Assembly: GCF_015223355.1 (NCBI RefSeq)
Contig: NZ_JADFFK010000016.1
Location: 62,001 to 126,000 of the forward strand
Source of the DNA: Salipiger mangrovisoli
GTDB lineage: Bacteria; Pseudomonadota; Alphaproteobacteria; Rhodobacterales; Rhodobacteraceae
Reading direction: 5' to 3'
DNA length: 64,000 bases
Shown here: one piece after another, positions 19,042-27,793 of the stretch
Layout of the letters: the number at the start of each line of letters is the position of its first letter
Position numbering within the stretch: the first letter of the stretch is position 1
The notes under the pieces: model-generated
Told to the model about the DNA's origin: nothing
The model's input: the letters and a program-made list of their open reading frames with translations, nothing else
The model's database searches: none
Made by a program: the position numbers and the translations under genes

Positions 19042-20228
19042 GGCAGGGGCTCCGGGATGCGGCGGGCAAGGTCGACGAGGATGTCCATGACGATCGCCGC
19101 GACAAGGGCCATGACCACGGTCGGCAATGCGCCCAGCAGGATGAGGTCGGTGGCGGTCTGGTTGAGGCCCTGGAAGACGAAGCTGCCGAAGCCGCCGCCT
19201 CCGATCAGCCCGGCTATGACCGCTAGTCCGATGTTCTGCACAAGCACAATGCGCAGCCCGGCAAGGATCACCGGCATGGCCAGCGGTAGCTCGACCTTCC
19301 ACAGCCGCTGCGCGCCGGTCATGCCCATGCCGCGGGCGGCCTCGATGGCGGCCGGAGGCGTGGCTGCCAGCCCGGTGACCGTATTGGCGACCACGGGCAG
19401 CAGCGCGTAGAGCACCAGTGCAATGAAGGCGGGGGCGAAGCCGATGCCGGCGATGCCGATGGCCCGTGCTGCCGGGGAGGCGGCGGCCAGCCAGCCGAGG
19501 ATCGGGATCATGATGCCGAACATGGCGAGCGAGGGGATGGTCTGCAAGAAGCTCAGCACCGGCAGTGCCGCGCCGCGCAGTGCCGCGTTGCGGTGGCAGA
19601 GAATGCCGAGCGGGAAGCCGATCGCCGCCGCCGCGCCGAGCGAGCCGAGCGCCAAGGCGAGGTGGCGCAGGGCGGCACTGCGGAAGGCGTTCTTGCGGCT
19701 GGTGAATTCCTGCATGACCGAGAGGTCCGAAAGCGTGCCGGACCAAAGCAGCGCCAAGAGCGCGACCAGCATCAGCGCCAGCAGACCGGCGCGGGCGCGT
19801 GGGCCGGGGTTCAACTGAGCCAGCGCATCGGCCATCAGCAGCATCAGCACCAGCAGCAGGCACCAGGCCCCTGCCGCGGGAGAGACGCGGGCGAGGTCCC
19901 CGGCGCCGTCGAGCTGGGCGCTGGCCCCTTGCACCAGAACAAAGATCAGCCCCGCGAGCCCGAGCAGGCTGCCACCGAGGCGGCGCAGTGGTGCACCGGC
20001 GGGGATGCCAAGGGCAAGACCGGCGGCAAGCGCGACACCGCCTGCAATCACCGAGCCCGATGGGGCACAGTCCCAGAACATGAGCCCTTCGCCTGCAACG
20101 ATGCGGTTGGCGCGCAGGGTGAGAAAGGGCAGGGCAAGCGCTGCCAGCGCCAACGCCGCGAAAAGCAGGCCAGGCGGTGAGAGGGACCGCCCGCGCTCTG
20201 CGCCCGGGTCGGAGGCAGCGGGGATCAG
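19038..20228 (-). CDS. Osmoprotectant ABC transporter permease (YehY-like)
   Basis: About 396 residues if translation begins at a CTG at 20228; the first conventional start in frame is TTG at 20153, which would cut into the first hydrophobic segment (GLLFAALALAALALPF). There is no in-frame ATG, GTG or TTG between that TTG and the upstream stop. The CTG would overlap the binding-protein stop as CTGA, mirroring the four-base overlaps elsewhere in this operon. An N-terminal four-helix extension precedes the permease domain (EAA loop AARGMGMTGAQRLWKVELPL near residue 300). Length and order match YehY. Confidence 0.85.
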   Translation of the reverse strand: MIPAASDPGAERGRSLSPPGLLFAALALAALALPFLTLRANRIVAGEGLMFWDCAPSGSVIAGGVALAAGLALGIPAGAPLRRLGGSLLGLAGLIFVLVQGASAQLDGAGDLARVSPAAGAWCLLLVLMLLMADALAQLNPGPRARAGLLALMLVALLALLWSGTLSDLSVMQEFTSRKNAFRSAALRHLALALGSLGAAAAIGFPLGILCHRNAALRGAALPVLSFLQTIPSLAMFGIMIPILGWLAAASPAARAIGIAGIGFAPAFIALVLYALLPVVANTVTGLAATPPAAIEAARGMGMTGAQRLWKVELPLAMPVILAGLRIVLVQNIGLAVIAGLIGGGGFGSFVFQGLNQTATDLILLGALPTVVMALVAAIVMDILVDLARRIPEPLP

Positions 20229-21127
20229 TCCAGCACTCCGGTCTTGGTAAGATAGTCACGGGCCACGGCATCGGCGGGTTCACCGCCAACCTGAATGCGG
20301 CCGTTGAGCTCCTGCAGGGTCTCCATGGAGAGGCCTTCGAAGATCGGGTTCAACACTTCGGGGATCGAGGGGTATTCCTCGAGGACCGCGTCGCGGACGA
20401 TGGGGGTGGGCTCGTAGACCGGCTGCACGCCCTTGTCGTCCTTCATGACCTTGAGGCCGGTCGCGCCGACGCCGCCGTCGGTGCCGTAGACCATCGCCGC
20501 ATTTACCCCCGAGGTGCCGCGCGCCGCGGCCTGGATCGTCGCGGCGGTGTCGCCGCCCGACAGGATCACGGTCTGGTCGTCGGTCAGGGCAAACCCATAG
20601 GTCTCTTGCATCGCAGGCAGCACCGCGGGGGAAGAGACGAACTCGGTGGAGGCGGCGAGCTTCACATCGCCCCCGCCCGCGACCCAGCTTCCGAAATCGC
20701 TCATCGTGTCGAGGCTGTTCTCCTCGGCGACGGGGCCGGTCACGGCTATGGCCCAGGTGTTGTTCGCCGGGGCCGAGCTGAGCCAGGTGATACCGTTCTC
20801 TGCGTCCAGCTCCTTGGCGCGGTCATGGGCGGCGGCGGCATCCTTCCACAGGTCGGCGTCGGCCTCGTTGAAGAAGAAGGCGGCGTTGCCGGTATACTCG
20901 GGGTAGATGTCGATCTGGTCGGCGAGGATCGCCTCGCGCACGACCTGCGTGCCGCCGAGCTGCAGGCGCCGCTCGACCGGTAGGCCGGCATCTTCGAGCG
21001 CTAGGGCGATCATGTTGCCAAGCAGCCCACCCTCGGTGTCGATTTTCGACGAGACGGTGATGTCGGCCTGTGCGGTGCCCGCGAGGCCAGCGGCAAGGCT
21101 GGCGGCAAATATAAGTCGGCAAGTCAT
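20225..21127 (-). CDS. Osmoprotectant-binding periplasmic protein (OsmF/YehZ-like)
   Basis: 300 residues with a signal peptide (MTCRLIFAASLAAGLAGTAQA). The OpuAC/OsmF-type fold is recognisable from SSKIDTEGGLLGNMIALALE, GTQVVREAIL and DIYPEYTGNAA. It delivers an osmoprotectant-class solute to the permeases encoded downstream. ATG at 21127 places the signal peptide at the N-terminus; an upstream in-frame start is rejected. A palindromic operator-like element lies about 30 bp upstream. Confidence 0.9.
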   Translation of the reverse strand: MTCRLIFAASLAAGLAGTAQADITVSSKIDTEGGLLGNMIALALEDAGLPVERRLQLGGTQVVREAILADQIDIYPEYTGNAAFFFNEADADLWKDAAAAHDRAKELDAENGITWLSSAPANNTWAIAVTGPVAEENSLDTMSDFGSWVAGGGDVKLAASTEFVSSPAVLPAMQETYGFALTDDQTVILSGGDTAATIQAAARGTSGVNAAMVYGTDGGVGATGLKVMKDDKGVQPVYEPTPIVRDAVLEEYPSIPEVLNPIFEGLSMETLQELNGRIQVGGEPADAVARDYLTKTGVLD

Positions 21128-21155
21128 GGCGCGTACGGCTCCCTTCCGTTGCGAC

Positions 21156-21171
21156 CTGTCACCTGTGACAG
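21156..21171. promoter_or_regulatory. Inverted repeat before the osmoprotectant operon
   Basis: CTGTCAC-CT-GTGACAG, perfect 7-bp arms with a two-base spacer, 29 bases upstream of the binding-protein ATG. The position fits an operator overlapping the promoter or leader of the transporter operon. No regulator gene adjoins it. Confidence 0.55.
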
Positions 21172-21254
21172 AGTTCCGCATAAAACTTAGAAGGGCAGGG
21201 GCGGACGCCAAGTTTTTTGGTCCTCTTTTCGCAAAGAGTGGCCGCGGCGCGGCT

Positions 21255-21620
21255 TCAGGCGTCGGTTTCCTCTGCCGCGGGGCTTTCGGCGAGGGTTTCG
21301 AAGGCGAGACCGCTGGCGACGAGACAGGTGATGCTATTCGTGGTCGTGACGGTGATCGTCCAGCTGCCGGTCTCGTCCGAGGCGAAGAGTTCCATCACGG
21401 CGTTGTTGTTGCCAAGTCCGATGGAGTGGCGTGTCTCTCCGTATTTTTCCGCCAGCCGTGCAATCACGATGTCCCGCGGTGCACAGGCTTGGCTCTGGGC
21501 GGTCGCCGGCGCAGGCAGCACGGCGATGCCCGCGCACAGAAGCACGGCAAGGCGCGGCGGCGTCAGTCTTCTGGGGGCGGGGCCGCGCTGGGCTGTCGCA
21601 GGGTCTGACCTCATCATCAT
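21255..21620 (-). CDS. Small secreted protein of unknown function
   Basis: About 121 residues from the first of three consecutive ATG codons (21620); ATG at 21614 is equally possible. A signal peptide ends near APATAQS, followed by a mature domain of about 80 residues with two cysteines (ACAPRDIVIARLAEKYGE and NSITCLVASG) that could form a disulfide. Similar small periplasmic proteins occur in related bacteria but I know no function for them. It stands alone, upstream of the osmoprotectant operon on the same strand. Confidence 0.75.
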   Translation of the reverse strand: MMMRSDPATAQRGPAPRRLTPPRLAVLLCAGIAVLPAPATAQSQACAPRDIVIARLAEKYGETRHSIGLGNNNAVMELFASDETGSWTITVTTTNSITCLVASGLAFETLAESPAAEETDA

Positions 21621-21917
21621 TGCCTTTGCGTTGAGGCGGCGGAGCTTGGTGCCGCTAGGTTGCATGGCGGGTTTTGCGCGGGCGGAAGATCGCGCTTCGT
21701 TCCCCTGCCTGGCGCCCTTCTGCGTGGTGTCGTTGCGGTGTCTTCGAGCCTGCAGGGCAAGTCCGAAGGATTGGTTAAGTATGCGCGCACGGCTAAAATC
21801 CGCCGCAAAACCGCGCCGGTCCCGACGGATTCTTCTGCGCCGCGGCGCAAAGTGGCTTGCAGTTTTCGGAAAAGAACGGCATCACTTGCGCAACTTTATT
21901 GCTCGACGGAGGACGGC

Positions 21918-22769
21918 ATGGAATTCGCGCTTCGGCCCTATCGCTCGGTACTTTACATCCCCGGCTCGAAGGATCGGGCGCTCGACAAGGCGCGCGGCCT
22001 AGCGGTCGACGCGCTCATTTTCGACCTCGAGGACGCCGTTGCCCCGGCCGAAAAGGCAGCCGCGCGCGAGACGCTGGCGGCTGCGCTGGGCGTGGGCGGC
22101 TACGGCAAACGGACGCGGATCGTGCGGATCAACGGCCTCGACACGGACTGGGGCGAAGCGGATGCGCGGGCCGCCGACGGCATGGATTGCGATGCGGTCC
22201 TGTTGCCCAAGGTCGAGGACCCGGTGCAGCTCGACGCGCTTGCGGCGCTCACCGACAAGCCCCTCTGGGCCATGATGGAAACGCCGAAAGCCATGCTCAA
22301 CGCGCAGGCGATCGCTGCGCATCCCAGGCTGGCGGGCATGGTCATGGGCACCAATGATCTGGCCAAGGAACTGAACTCGCGCTTCCGCGCTGACCGGCTG
22401 CCGATGCTGACCTCCTTGCAGCTCTGCCTGCTGGCGGCCAAGGCGGCGGGCTGCGTGATCGTCGACGGTGTCTACAATGCCTTCAAGGACGACGAAGGCC
22501 TCAGGGCCGAATGCGACCAGGGACGCGACATTGGCTTTGACGGCAAGACCTTGATCCACCCGGCGCAGGTCGAGATCGCCAATGCCGCCTTTGCCCCCTC
22601 CGAGGGGGAGATCGCGCTGGCGCGGCGGCAGATCCACGCCTTCGAGCAAGCGGAGGCGGCGGGGCAGGGAGTTGCCGTCGTTGACGGCAAGATCGTGGAG
22701 AACCTGCACGTGGTGACAGCGAAATCGGTGCTGGCCAAGGCCGACGCCATTGCCGCCATGGGGGCTTGA
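21918..22769 (+). CDS. mcl2: Malyl-CoA thioesterase / CitE-like protein (Mcl2 type)
   Basis: 283 residues. HpcH/HpaI-CitE TIM-barrel fold: RPYRSVLYIPGSKDRAL at the N-terminus, FDLEDAVAP, MMETPKA and KTLIHPAQVE. In Rhodobacter the shorter paralogue Mcl2 hydrolyses (S)-malyl-CoA to malate at the end of the ethylmalonyl-CoA pathway. The length and the mch-sdh neighbourhood match Mcl2 better than the lyase Mcl1 (about 318 residues). ATG at 21918 is preceded by GGAGGA. A long in-frame extension upstream lacks family resemblance. Confidence 0.85.
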   Translation: MEFALRPYRSVLYIPGSKDRALDKARGLAVDALIFDLEDAVAPAEKAAARETLAAALGVGGYGKRTRIVRINGLDTDWGEADARAADGMDCDAVLLPKVEDPVQLDALAALTDKPLWAMMETPKAMLNAQAIAAHPRLAGMVMGTNDLAKELNSRFRADRLPMLTSLQLCLLAAKAAGCVIVDGVYNAFKDDEGLRAECDQGRDIGFDGKTLIHPAQVEIANAAFAPSEGEIALARRQIHAFEQAEAAGQGVAVVDGKIVENLHVVTAKSVLAKADAIAAMGA

Positions 22770-22808
22770 GGGCAGGGTCGGGTCAGGTTCGGCAACAGGA
22801 GATCCCCA

Positions 22809-23354
22809 ATGCTGCTTCTGATTCTAGGCGTCGCGCTCTTTTGGGCGGCGCATCTGTTCAAGCGCTTCGCTCCCGAGGCGCGCGCGAAGATGGGCAGCGC
22901 GGGCAAGGGCGCGGTCGCGCTCGCCCTGCTTGTCAGCGTGCTCTTGATGATCTTCGGCTACCGCATGGCCGATGGAACTTTCTTCTATGGGCGCACCCCG
23001 GCCACGGTGGGGATCAACAACCTGCTGATGCTGGCGGCGCTCTATTTCACCTCGCCCGGGCCGAAGAAAGGGGCGCTTTTCTACAAGATGCGCCACCCGA
23101 TGCTCACCGGCTTCCTGCTTTGGGCCATCGCGCACCTCATGGTGAATGGCGACACGCCCTCCTTCGTGCTGTTCGGCGGGCTCGGCATCTGGGCGCTGGT
23201 CGAGATGAGCACGATCAACCGCACCGAGCCCGAGTGGACTCCGCCCGCGAAGGGCGAGATCAAGAAGGACCTGATCTTCGTCGCGGCGAGCGTTGTGCTG
23301 CTCTTCGTGATCGGTGCGATCCACACTTGGCTCGGCTATCCCACCTTTGGATGA
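22809..23354 (+). CDS. NnrU-family membrane protein
   Basis: 181 residues with about five membrane helices, and the conserved stretch MRHPMLTGFLLWAIAHLMVNGD (residues about 96-117) typical of NnrU and isoprenylcysteine-methyltransferase-like proteins. NnrU was named for linkage to denitrification genes, but no such genes adjoin it here. It lies between mcl2 and mch, as in other Rhodobacteraceae, so its job may relate to this cluster. Function unknown. Confidence 0.87.
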   Translation: MLLLILGVALFWAAHLFKRFAPEARAKMGSAGKGAVALALLVSVLLMIFGYRMADGTFFYGRTPATVGINNLLMLAALYFTSPGPKKGALFYKMRHPMLTGFLLWAIAHLMVNGDTPSFVLFGGLGIWALVEMSTINRTEPEWTPPAKGEIKKDLIFVAASVVLLFVIGAIHTWLGYPTFG

Positions 23355-23374
23355 CAACTACCGGAAATGACCAA

Positions 23375-23578
23375 ATGAAAATCTACCGACTGCTGACCGA
23401 GGACGACACCTCGGCCTTCTGCCACAAGGTGTCCGAGGCCCTGAGCAAGGGCTGGGAGCTCTACGGCAGCCCGACCTATGCCTTCGATGCGGCCAACGGC
23501 GTGATGCGCTGCGGCCAGGCCGTAACCAAGGACATCGACACGCCCTACACGCCGGACATGAAACTGGGAGCCCAGTGA
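23375..23578 (+). CDS. DUF1737 small protein
   Basis: 67 residues from ATG at 23375. Nearly the whole protein is a DUF1737 domain (IYRLLTEDDTSAFCHKVSEA, then GWELYGSP). The upstream ATG at 23351 would overlap the nnrU stop and add eight residues. The stop overlaps the mch start (TGATG), so it is probably translationally coupled to mch. Function is unknown; linkage suggests a role with mesaconyl-CoA hydratase. Confidence 0.8.
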   Translation: MKIYRLLTEDDTSAFCHKVSEALSKGWELYGSPTYAFDAANGVMRCGQAVTKDIDTPYTPDMKLGAQ

Positions 23579-24609
23579 TGGCCAAGACCAACCCCGGGCG
23601 CTTCTTCGAGGATTACCGCATCGGCCAGGTCATCGACCACGCCGTGCCGCGCACCGTTTCGGGCGGGGAAAGGGCGCTCTACCACGCGCTCTACCCGGCC
23701 CGGCATGCGCTCTATTCCTCGGACGAGTTCGCCCGGAGCGTTGGTCTGCCCTCGGCGCCGCTGGACGATCTGGCGGCGTTCCACCTCGTCTTCGGCAAGA
23801 CCGTGCCGGACGTGTCGCTGAACGCGGTCGCCAACCTCGGCTATGCCGAGGGGCGTTGGCTGAAGCCGGTCTATGCTGGCGACACGCTGCGGTCCTCGTC
23901 CGAGGTGATCGGGCTCAAGCAGAATTCCAACGGCAAGTCGGGTGTCGTCTACGTGCGCACGCGCGGCACCAACCAGCGCGGCGAGACCGTGCTGGAGTAC
24001 TGCCGCTGGGTGATGGTGCGGAAAAGGGACCTGGACGCCCCTGCGCCCGAGACGGTCCTGCCCGACCTGAAGAAGGTGCTCGCCCCCGAGGATCTGGTGA
24101 TCCCCGAGGGGCTGGACTTCAGCAATTACGATTTCACCCTCGCCGGAGAAACGCACCGCTGGGGTGACTATGCGGTCGGCGAGCAGATTGACCACGTCGA
24201 CGGGGTGACCGTCGAGGAGGCCGAGCACATGCTCGCCACCCGTCTCTGGCAGAACACCGCCAAGGTGCATTTCGACGCCACCCAGCGCGAGGACGGCAAG
24301 CGGCTGATCTACGGCGGCCATGTCATTTCGCTGGCCCGCGCGCTCAGCTTCAACGGGCTTGCAAACGCGCAGATGATCGTCGGCCTGAACGGCGGCGCAC
24401 ATGCAAACCCTTGTTTTGCAGGGGATACCGTCCGGGTCTGGTCCGAGGTCCTGGACAGGGCAGAGACGGCAGTGCCGGGTGTCGGGGCGCTGCGTCTGCG
24501 ACTTGTCGCCACCAAGGGCGGCGCGCCCTTCGTGCTCAGGGACGCGGAGGGGAAATACCTGCCCGATGTGCTGCTCGACCTCGATTACTGGGCGCTGATC
24601 CCGCGCTGA
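23578..24609 (+). CDS. mch: Mesaconyl-CoA hydratase
   Basis: 343 residues. It hydrates mesaconyl-CoA to beta-methylmalyl-CoA in the ethylmalonyl-CoA pathway. Two MaoC-like hot-dog domains are visible. The first starts GRFFEDYRIGQVIDHAVPRTV, and the second near residue 195 has WGDYAVGEQIDHVDGVTVEEAEH. The duplicated-domain architecture and the position between mcl2 and sdhC match the Rhodobacter enzyme. Translation is coupled to the DUF1737 gene. Confidence 0.93.
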   Translation: MAKTNPGRFFEDYRIGQVIDHAVPRTVSGGERALYHALYPARHALYSSDEFARSVGLPSAPLDDLAAFHLVFGKTVPDVSLNAVANLGYAEGRWLKPVYAGDTLRSSSEVIGLKQNSNGKSGVVYVRTRGTNQRGETVLEYCRWVMVRKRDLDAPAPETVLPDLKKVLAPEDLVIPEGLDFSNYDFTLAGETHRWGDYAVGEQIDHVDGVTVEEAEHMLATRLWQNTAKVHFDATQREDGKRLIYGGHVISLARALSFNGLANAQMIVGLNGGAHANPCFAGDTVRVWSEVLDRAETAVPGVGALRLRLVATKGGAPFVLRDAEGKYLPDVLLDLDYWALIPR

Positions 24610-24712
24610 TCTGACGCAGGGTCGGCCGGCGGCGCGAAGGTTGAGTCGCCTCGCTGCGGTGCGGAAATCCGACTTAAACGCTTAGGAATAAGGTATCTCT
24701 GCGGAGAAACCC

Positions 24713-24721
24713 GTTAGCGTC
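24713..24721. promoter_or_regulatory. GTTAGCGTC element upstream of sdhC
   Basis: GTTAGCGTC begins eight bases before the paired GTGATCAC sites. The same octamer-class element precedes the pair upstream of sucC at 15978. A shared second regulator, possibly LacI-type, is an inference. Confidence 0.4.
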
Positions 24722-24727
24722 GAAAAT

Positions 24728-24755
24728 GTGATCACGCTTTTTCAAGTGTGATCAC
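24728..24755 (+). promoter_or_regulatory. Paired GTGATCAC operator upstream of sdhC
   Basis: GTGATCAC at 24728-24735 and again at 24748-24755, 20 bp centre to centre; a weaker GCGATCAT lies at 24761. The pair ends about 120 bp before the sdhC ATG. The layout mirrors the sucC upstream region (21-bp spacing, about 112 bp from the ATG), suggesting one regulator for both TCA operons. Confidence 0.8.
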
Positions 24756-24876
24756 GTATTGCGATCATTTTTTGGAATTGGGTGGAAAAAACACGCCCAA
24801 GCCCCGTGCAGCCGCGTGACAGGGCGGGGCAAGAGGCGCTAGAAACCGGCCACAAGGGAACCGAAAAGGACAAGCC

Positions 24877-25272
24877 ATGGCTGAAGAGAACCGGATCCAG
24901 CGCCCGCTCTCCCCCTTCATGATCGGGCCGTATTACCGACCGCAGCTCACCTCCATGAGCTCCATCCTCACCCGCATCACCGGCAACGCGATGATCGTCG
25001 CGGTCTTCCTCATCGTCTGGTGGCTGCTCGCTCTGGCCTCGGGGCCGGAGGCATTCGCCACCGCCGAATGGTGGATCACCAGCTGGGTGGGCAACCTCGT
25101 GATGTTCCTCTCGCTCTGGGGCATCTGGTACCACTACCTCGCCGGTCTTCGGCACCTGATCTTCGACGCGGGCAAGGGGCTCGACATTCCGACTGCCGAG
25201 AAGCTCGGCTGGATCTGCGTCTACGGCTCGGTGGTTCTGACCATCCTGTCCGTGATCATTTTCTGGATCTGA
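24877..25272 (+). CDS. sdhC: Succinate dehydrogenase cytochrome b556 subunit
   Basis: 131 residues, three membrane helices. It anchors the complex, binds quinone and shares heme b. The N-terminus has the family motif RPLSPFMIGPYYRPQLTS followed by SMSSILTRITGNAM. The likely heme-ligand His lies in the last-helix region WYHYLAGLRHLIFD. First gene of sdhCDA-x-B, 267 bp after mch, with an operator-bearing upstream region. Confidence 0.96.
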   Translation: MAEENRIQRPLSPFMIGPYYRPQLTSMSSILTRITGNAMIVAVFLIVWWLLALASGPEAFATAEWWITSWVGNLVMFLSLWGIWYHYLAGLRHLIFDAGKGLDIPTAEKLGWICVYGSVVLTILSVIIFWI

Positions 25273-25286
25273 GGGAGACGACAGAC

Positions 25287-25658
25287 ATGCGTTACCTGAC
25301 CGACCGCAAGCGCGCCGTTGGCAAGGGCTCGGCCCATTCCGGCGCGGAACACCACTGGCACATGATCGTCAGCGCCGTCGCGCTTGCCTTCATGGTTCCG
25401 ACCTTCCTCTTCATCTTCGGCAACGCCCTCGGCTCCGGCTACGAGGCCGCGCTGGCGACCTTCCAGAAGCCCTTCGTGGCGATCCTGACCGGCCTCGTGC
25501 TGGTTGTCGGCCTGCAGCACTTCCAAAAGGGCGCCCGCATCATGCTCGAGGATTACACCTCGGGGAGCGCGCGCAAGCTGCTGATCATGCTGGTCATCGG
25601 CCTGTGCTGGGCGCTGACCGCTGCCGGCCTCTTTGCGCTCGCCAAGATTGCCCTCTGA
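25287..25658 (+). CDS. sdhD: Succinate dehydrogenase membrane anchor subunit
   Basis: 123 residues, three membrane helices. Begins MRYLTDRKRAVGKGSAHSG, then HHWHMIVSAVALAFMVP and the conserved QHFQKGARIMLEDY before the third helix. Pairs with SdhC to hold heme and quinone. Fourteen bases separate it from sdhC and fifteen from sdhA. Confidence 0.95.
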   Translation: MRYLTDRKRAVGKGSAHSGAEHHWHMIVSAVALAFMVPTFLFIFGNALGSGYEAALATFQKPFVAILTGLVLVVGLQHFQKGARIMLEDYTSGSARKLLIMLVIGLCWALTAAGLFALAKIAL

Positions 25659-25673
25659 GAGAAAGACTGAAAG

Positions 25674-27476
25674 ATGGCTGCATACGAATACGAGACGCAT
25701 GACTATGACGTTGTGGTTGTGGGGGCCGGCGGCGCCGGTCTGCGCGCCACCCTCGGCATGGCAGAGCAGGGCCTGCGTACCGCCTGCGTGACCAAGGTTT
25801 TCCCGACCCGCTCGCACACCGTTGCGGCGCAGGGCGGCATCGCCGCCTCGCTGGCGAACATGGGCCCGGACAACTGGCAGTGGCACATGTACGACACGGT
25901 GAAGGGGTCCGACTGGCTCGGCGACACCGACGCGATGGAATACCTCGCCCGTTCGGCCCCCGCCGCGGTCTACGAGCTCGAGCACTACGGCGTGCCCTTC
26001 TCGCGCACCGAGGAAGGCAAGATCTACCAGCGCCCCTTCGGCGGCCACACCACCGAGTTCGGTGAAGGCCCCGCCGTGCAGCGCACCTGCGCCGCGGCCG
26101 ACCGCACCGGCCACGCCATCCTGCACACGCTCTATGGCCAGTCGCTGAAGAACAACGCCGAGTTCTACATCGAGTATTTCGCCATCGACCTGCTGATGGA
26201 AGACGGCGTCTGCAAGGGCGTGCTGTGCTGGAAGCTCGACGACGGCACCTTCCACGTCTTCAACGCCAAGATGGTCGTGCTGGCCACCGGCGGCTACGGC
26301 CGGGCATACTTCTCGGCCACCTCGGCGCACACCTGCACCGGTGACGGCGGCGGCATGGTGGCCCGTGCGGGTCTGCCGCTGCAGGACATGGAGTTCGTGC
26401 AGTTCCACCCGACCGGCATCTACGGCTCGGGCTGCCTGATCACCGAGGGTGCCCGCGGTGAAGGCGGCTACCTGACCAACAAGGACGGCGAGCGGTTCAT
26501 GGAGCGCTATGCGCCCCAGTACAAGGACCTCGCGCCCCGCGACTACGTCTCGCGCTGCATGACCATGGAAATCCGCGACGGCCGCGGCGTGGGCGAGCAT
26601 GGCGACCACATCCACCTGAACCTCTCGCACCTGCCCAAGGAAGCGCTCGCCGAGCGTCTGCCGGGCATCTCGGAAAGCGCGAAGATCTTCGCCGGTGTGG
26701 ACGTGACCAAAGAGCCGATCCCGGTTCTGCCGACCGTGCACTACAACATGGGCGGCATTCCCACGAACTACTGGGGCGAGGTGCTGAACCCGACCGCCGA
26801 GAACCAGAATGCCGTCGTTCCGGGCCTGATGGCCGTGGGCGAGGCGGGCTGCGCCTCGGTGCACGGGGCGAACCGCCTTGGCTCGAATTCGCTGATCGAC
26901 CTCGTGGTCTTCGGTCGCGCCGCCGCGATCCGCGCCGGCGAGGTGGTGGACCGTGCGGGGGCCGTGCCGACCGCGCCGAAATCGCAGATCGACAAGGCCT
27001 TCGACCGTTTCGACGGCGTGCGCAACGCTTCGGGCGCGATCCCGACCGCCGATCTGCGGCTCGAGATGCAGCGCACCATGCAGGCTGACGCTGCGGTGTT
27101 CCGCGCCTCCGAGACGCTGAAGGAAGGCAAGGAAAAGATGACCGAGATCGCCGGCAAGATGGGCGACATCAAGGTCACCGACCGCTCGCTGATCTGGAAC
27201 TCGGACCTGATGGAAAGCCTCGAGCTGACCAACCTGATGCCGAATGCCATCGCGACCATCGTCGGTGCCGAGGCGCGCCACGAGAGCCGTGGTGCCCATG
27301 CGCACGAAGACTTCGCGAACCGCGATGACGAGAACTGGCGCGTTCACACCATCAGCCGCGTCGAGGGCAACAAGGTCGAACTCAGCTACCGCCCGGTGGT
27401 TGTCGACCCGCTGACCACCGAAGCCGAAGGCGGCATCTCGCTGAAGAAGATCGCGCCCAAGGCGCGGACGTTCTGA
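25674..27476 (+). CDS. sdhA: Succinate dehydrogenase flavoprotein subunit
   Basis: 600 residues. It oxidises succinate with covalently bound FAD. The N-terminal [20 protein letters not shown] binds FAD, and the flavin-attaching His lies in [36 protein letters not shown] and [20 protein letters not shown] are family signatures. Its stop overlaps the start of a small lipoprotein gene (TGATG). Confidence 0.98.
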   Translation: MAAYEYETHDYDVVVVGAGGAGLRATLGMAEQGLRTACVTKVFPTRSHTVAAQGGIAASLANMGPDNWQWHMYDTVKGSDWLGDTDAMEYLARSAPAAVYELEHYGVPFSRTEEGKIYQRPFGGHTTEFGEGPAVQRTCAAADRTGHAILHTLYGQSLKNNAEFYIEYFAIDLLMEDGVCKGVLCWKLDDGTFHVFNAKMVVLATGGYGRAYFSATSAHTCTGDGGGMVARAGLPLQDMEFVQFHPTGIYGSGCLITEGARGEGGYLTNKDGERFMERYAPQYKDLAPRDYVSRCMTMEIRDGRGVGEHGDHIHLNLSHLPKEALAERLPGISESAKIFAGVDVTKEPIPVLPTVHYNMGGIPTNYWGEVLNPTAENQNAVVPGLMAVGEAGCASVHGANRLGSNSLIDLVVFGRAAAIRAGEVVDRAGAVPTAPKSQIDKAFDRFDGVRNASGAIPTADLRLEMQRTMQADAAVFRASETLKEGKEKMTEIAGKMGDIKVTDRSLIWNSDLMESLELTNLMPNAIATIVGAEARHESRGAHAHEDFANRDDENWRVHTISRVEGNKVELSYRPVVVDPLTTEAEGGISLKKIAPKARTF

Positions 27477-27784
27477 TGCGGATCGCACTCGGCCTCGTCC
27501 TCGTGCTGGCGGCCTGTTCGGTCCAGACGCAAGACCAGATTGCGCGGCAGGCCGCGAAATCCACGGTCGCCCGCGTCGTGGCCGACAAGTATCCGGGCCT
27601 GCCGGTGGAACCGGCGCTGGATTGCGTGATCGACAATGCGTCCTCCACGCAAATCTACGCGCTGGCCGCCGACAGCGTCACCGGGCCGACCGCGAGCACC
27701 GTCGAGGTGGTTTCCGACATCGTCTCGAAGCCCGAGACCCTGACCTGCCTGGCAGCCGAGGGGCTGCCGGCCCTCATCCGATAG
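27476..27784 (+). CDS. Small putative lipoprotein inside the sdh operon
   Basis: 102 residues. A lipoprotein signal is visible: a short hydrophobic stretch ending in LVLAACS, a good lipobox with Cys at residue 14. The mature part has two further cysteines (PALDCVIDNA and ETLTCLAAEG) that could form a disulfide. It overlaps sdhA by one base and ends nine bases before sdhB, so it is surely co-expressed with succinate dehydrogenase. Function unknown; a periplasmic assembly or stability factor is a guess. Confidence 0.83.
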   Translation: MRIALGLVLVLAACSVQTQDQIARQAAKSTVARVVADKYPGLPVEPALDCVIDNASSTQIYALAADSVTGPTASTVEVVSDIVSKPETLTCLAAEGLPALIR

Positions 27785-27793
27785 GAGAGCGAC

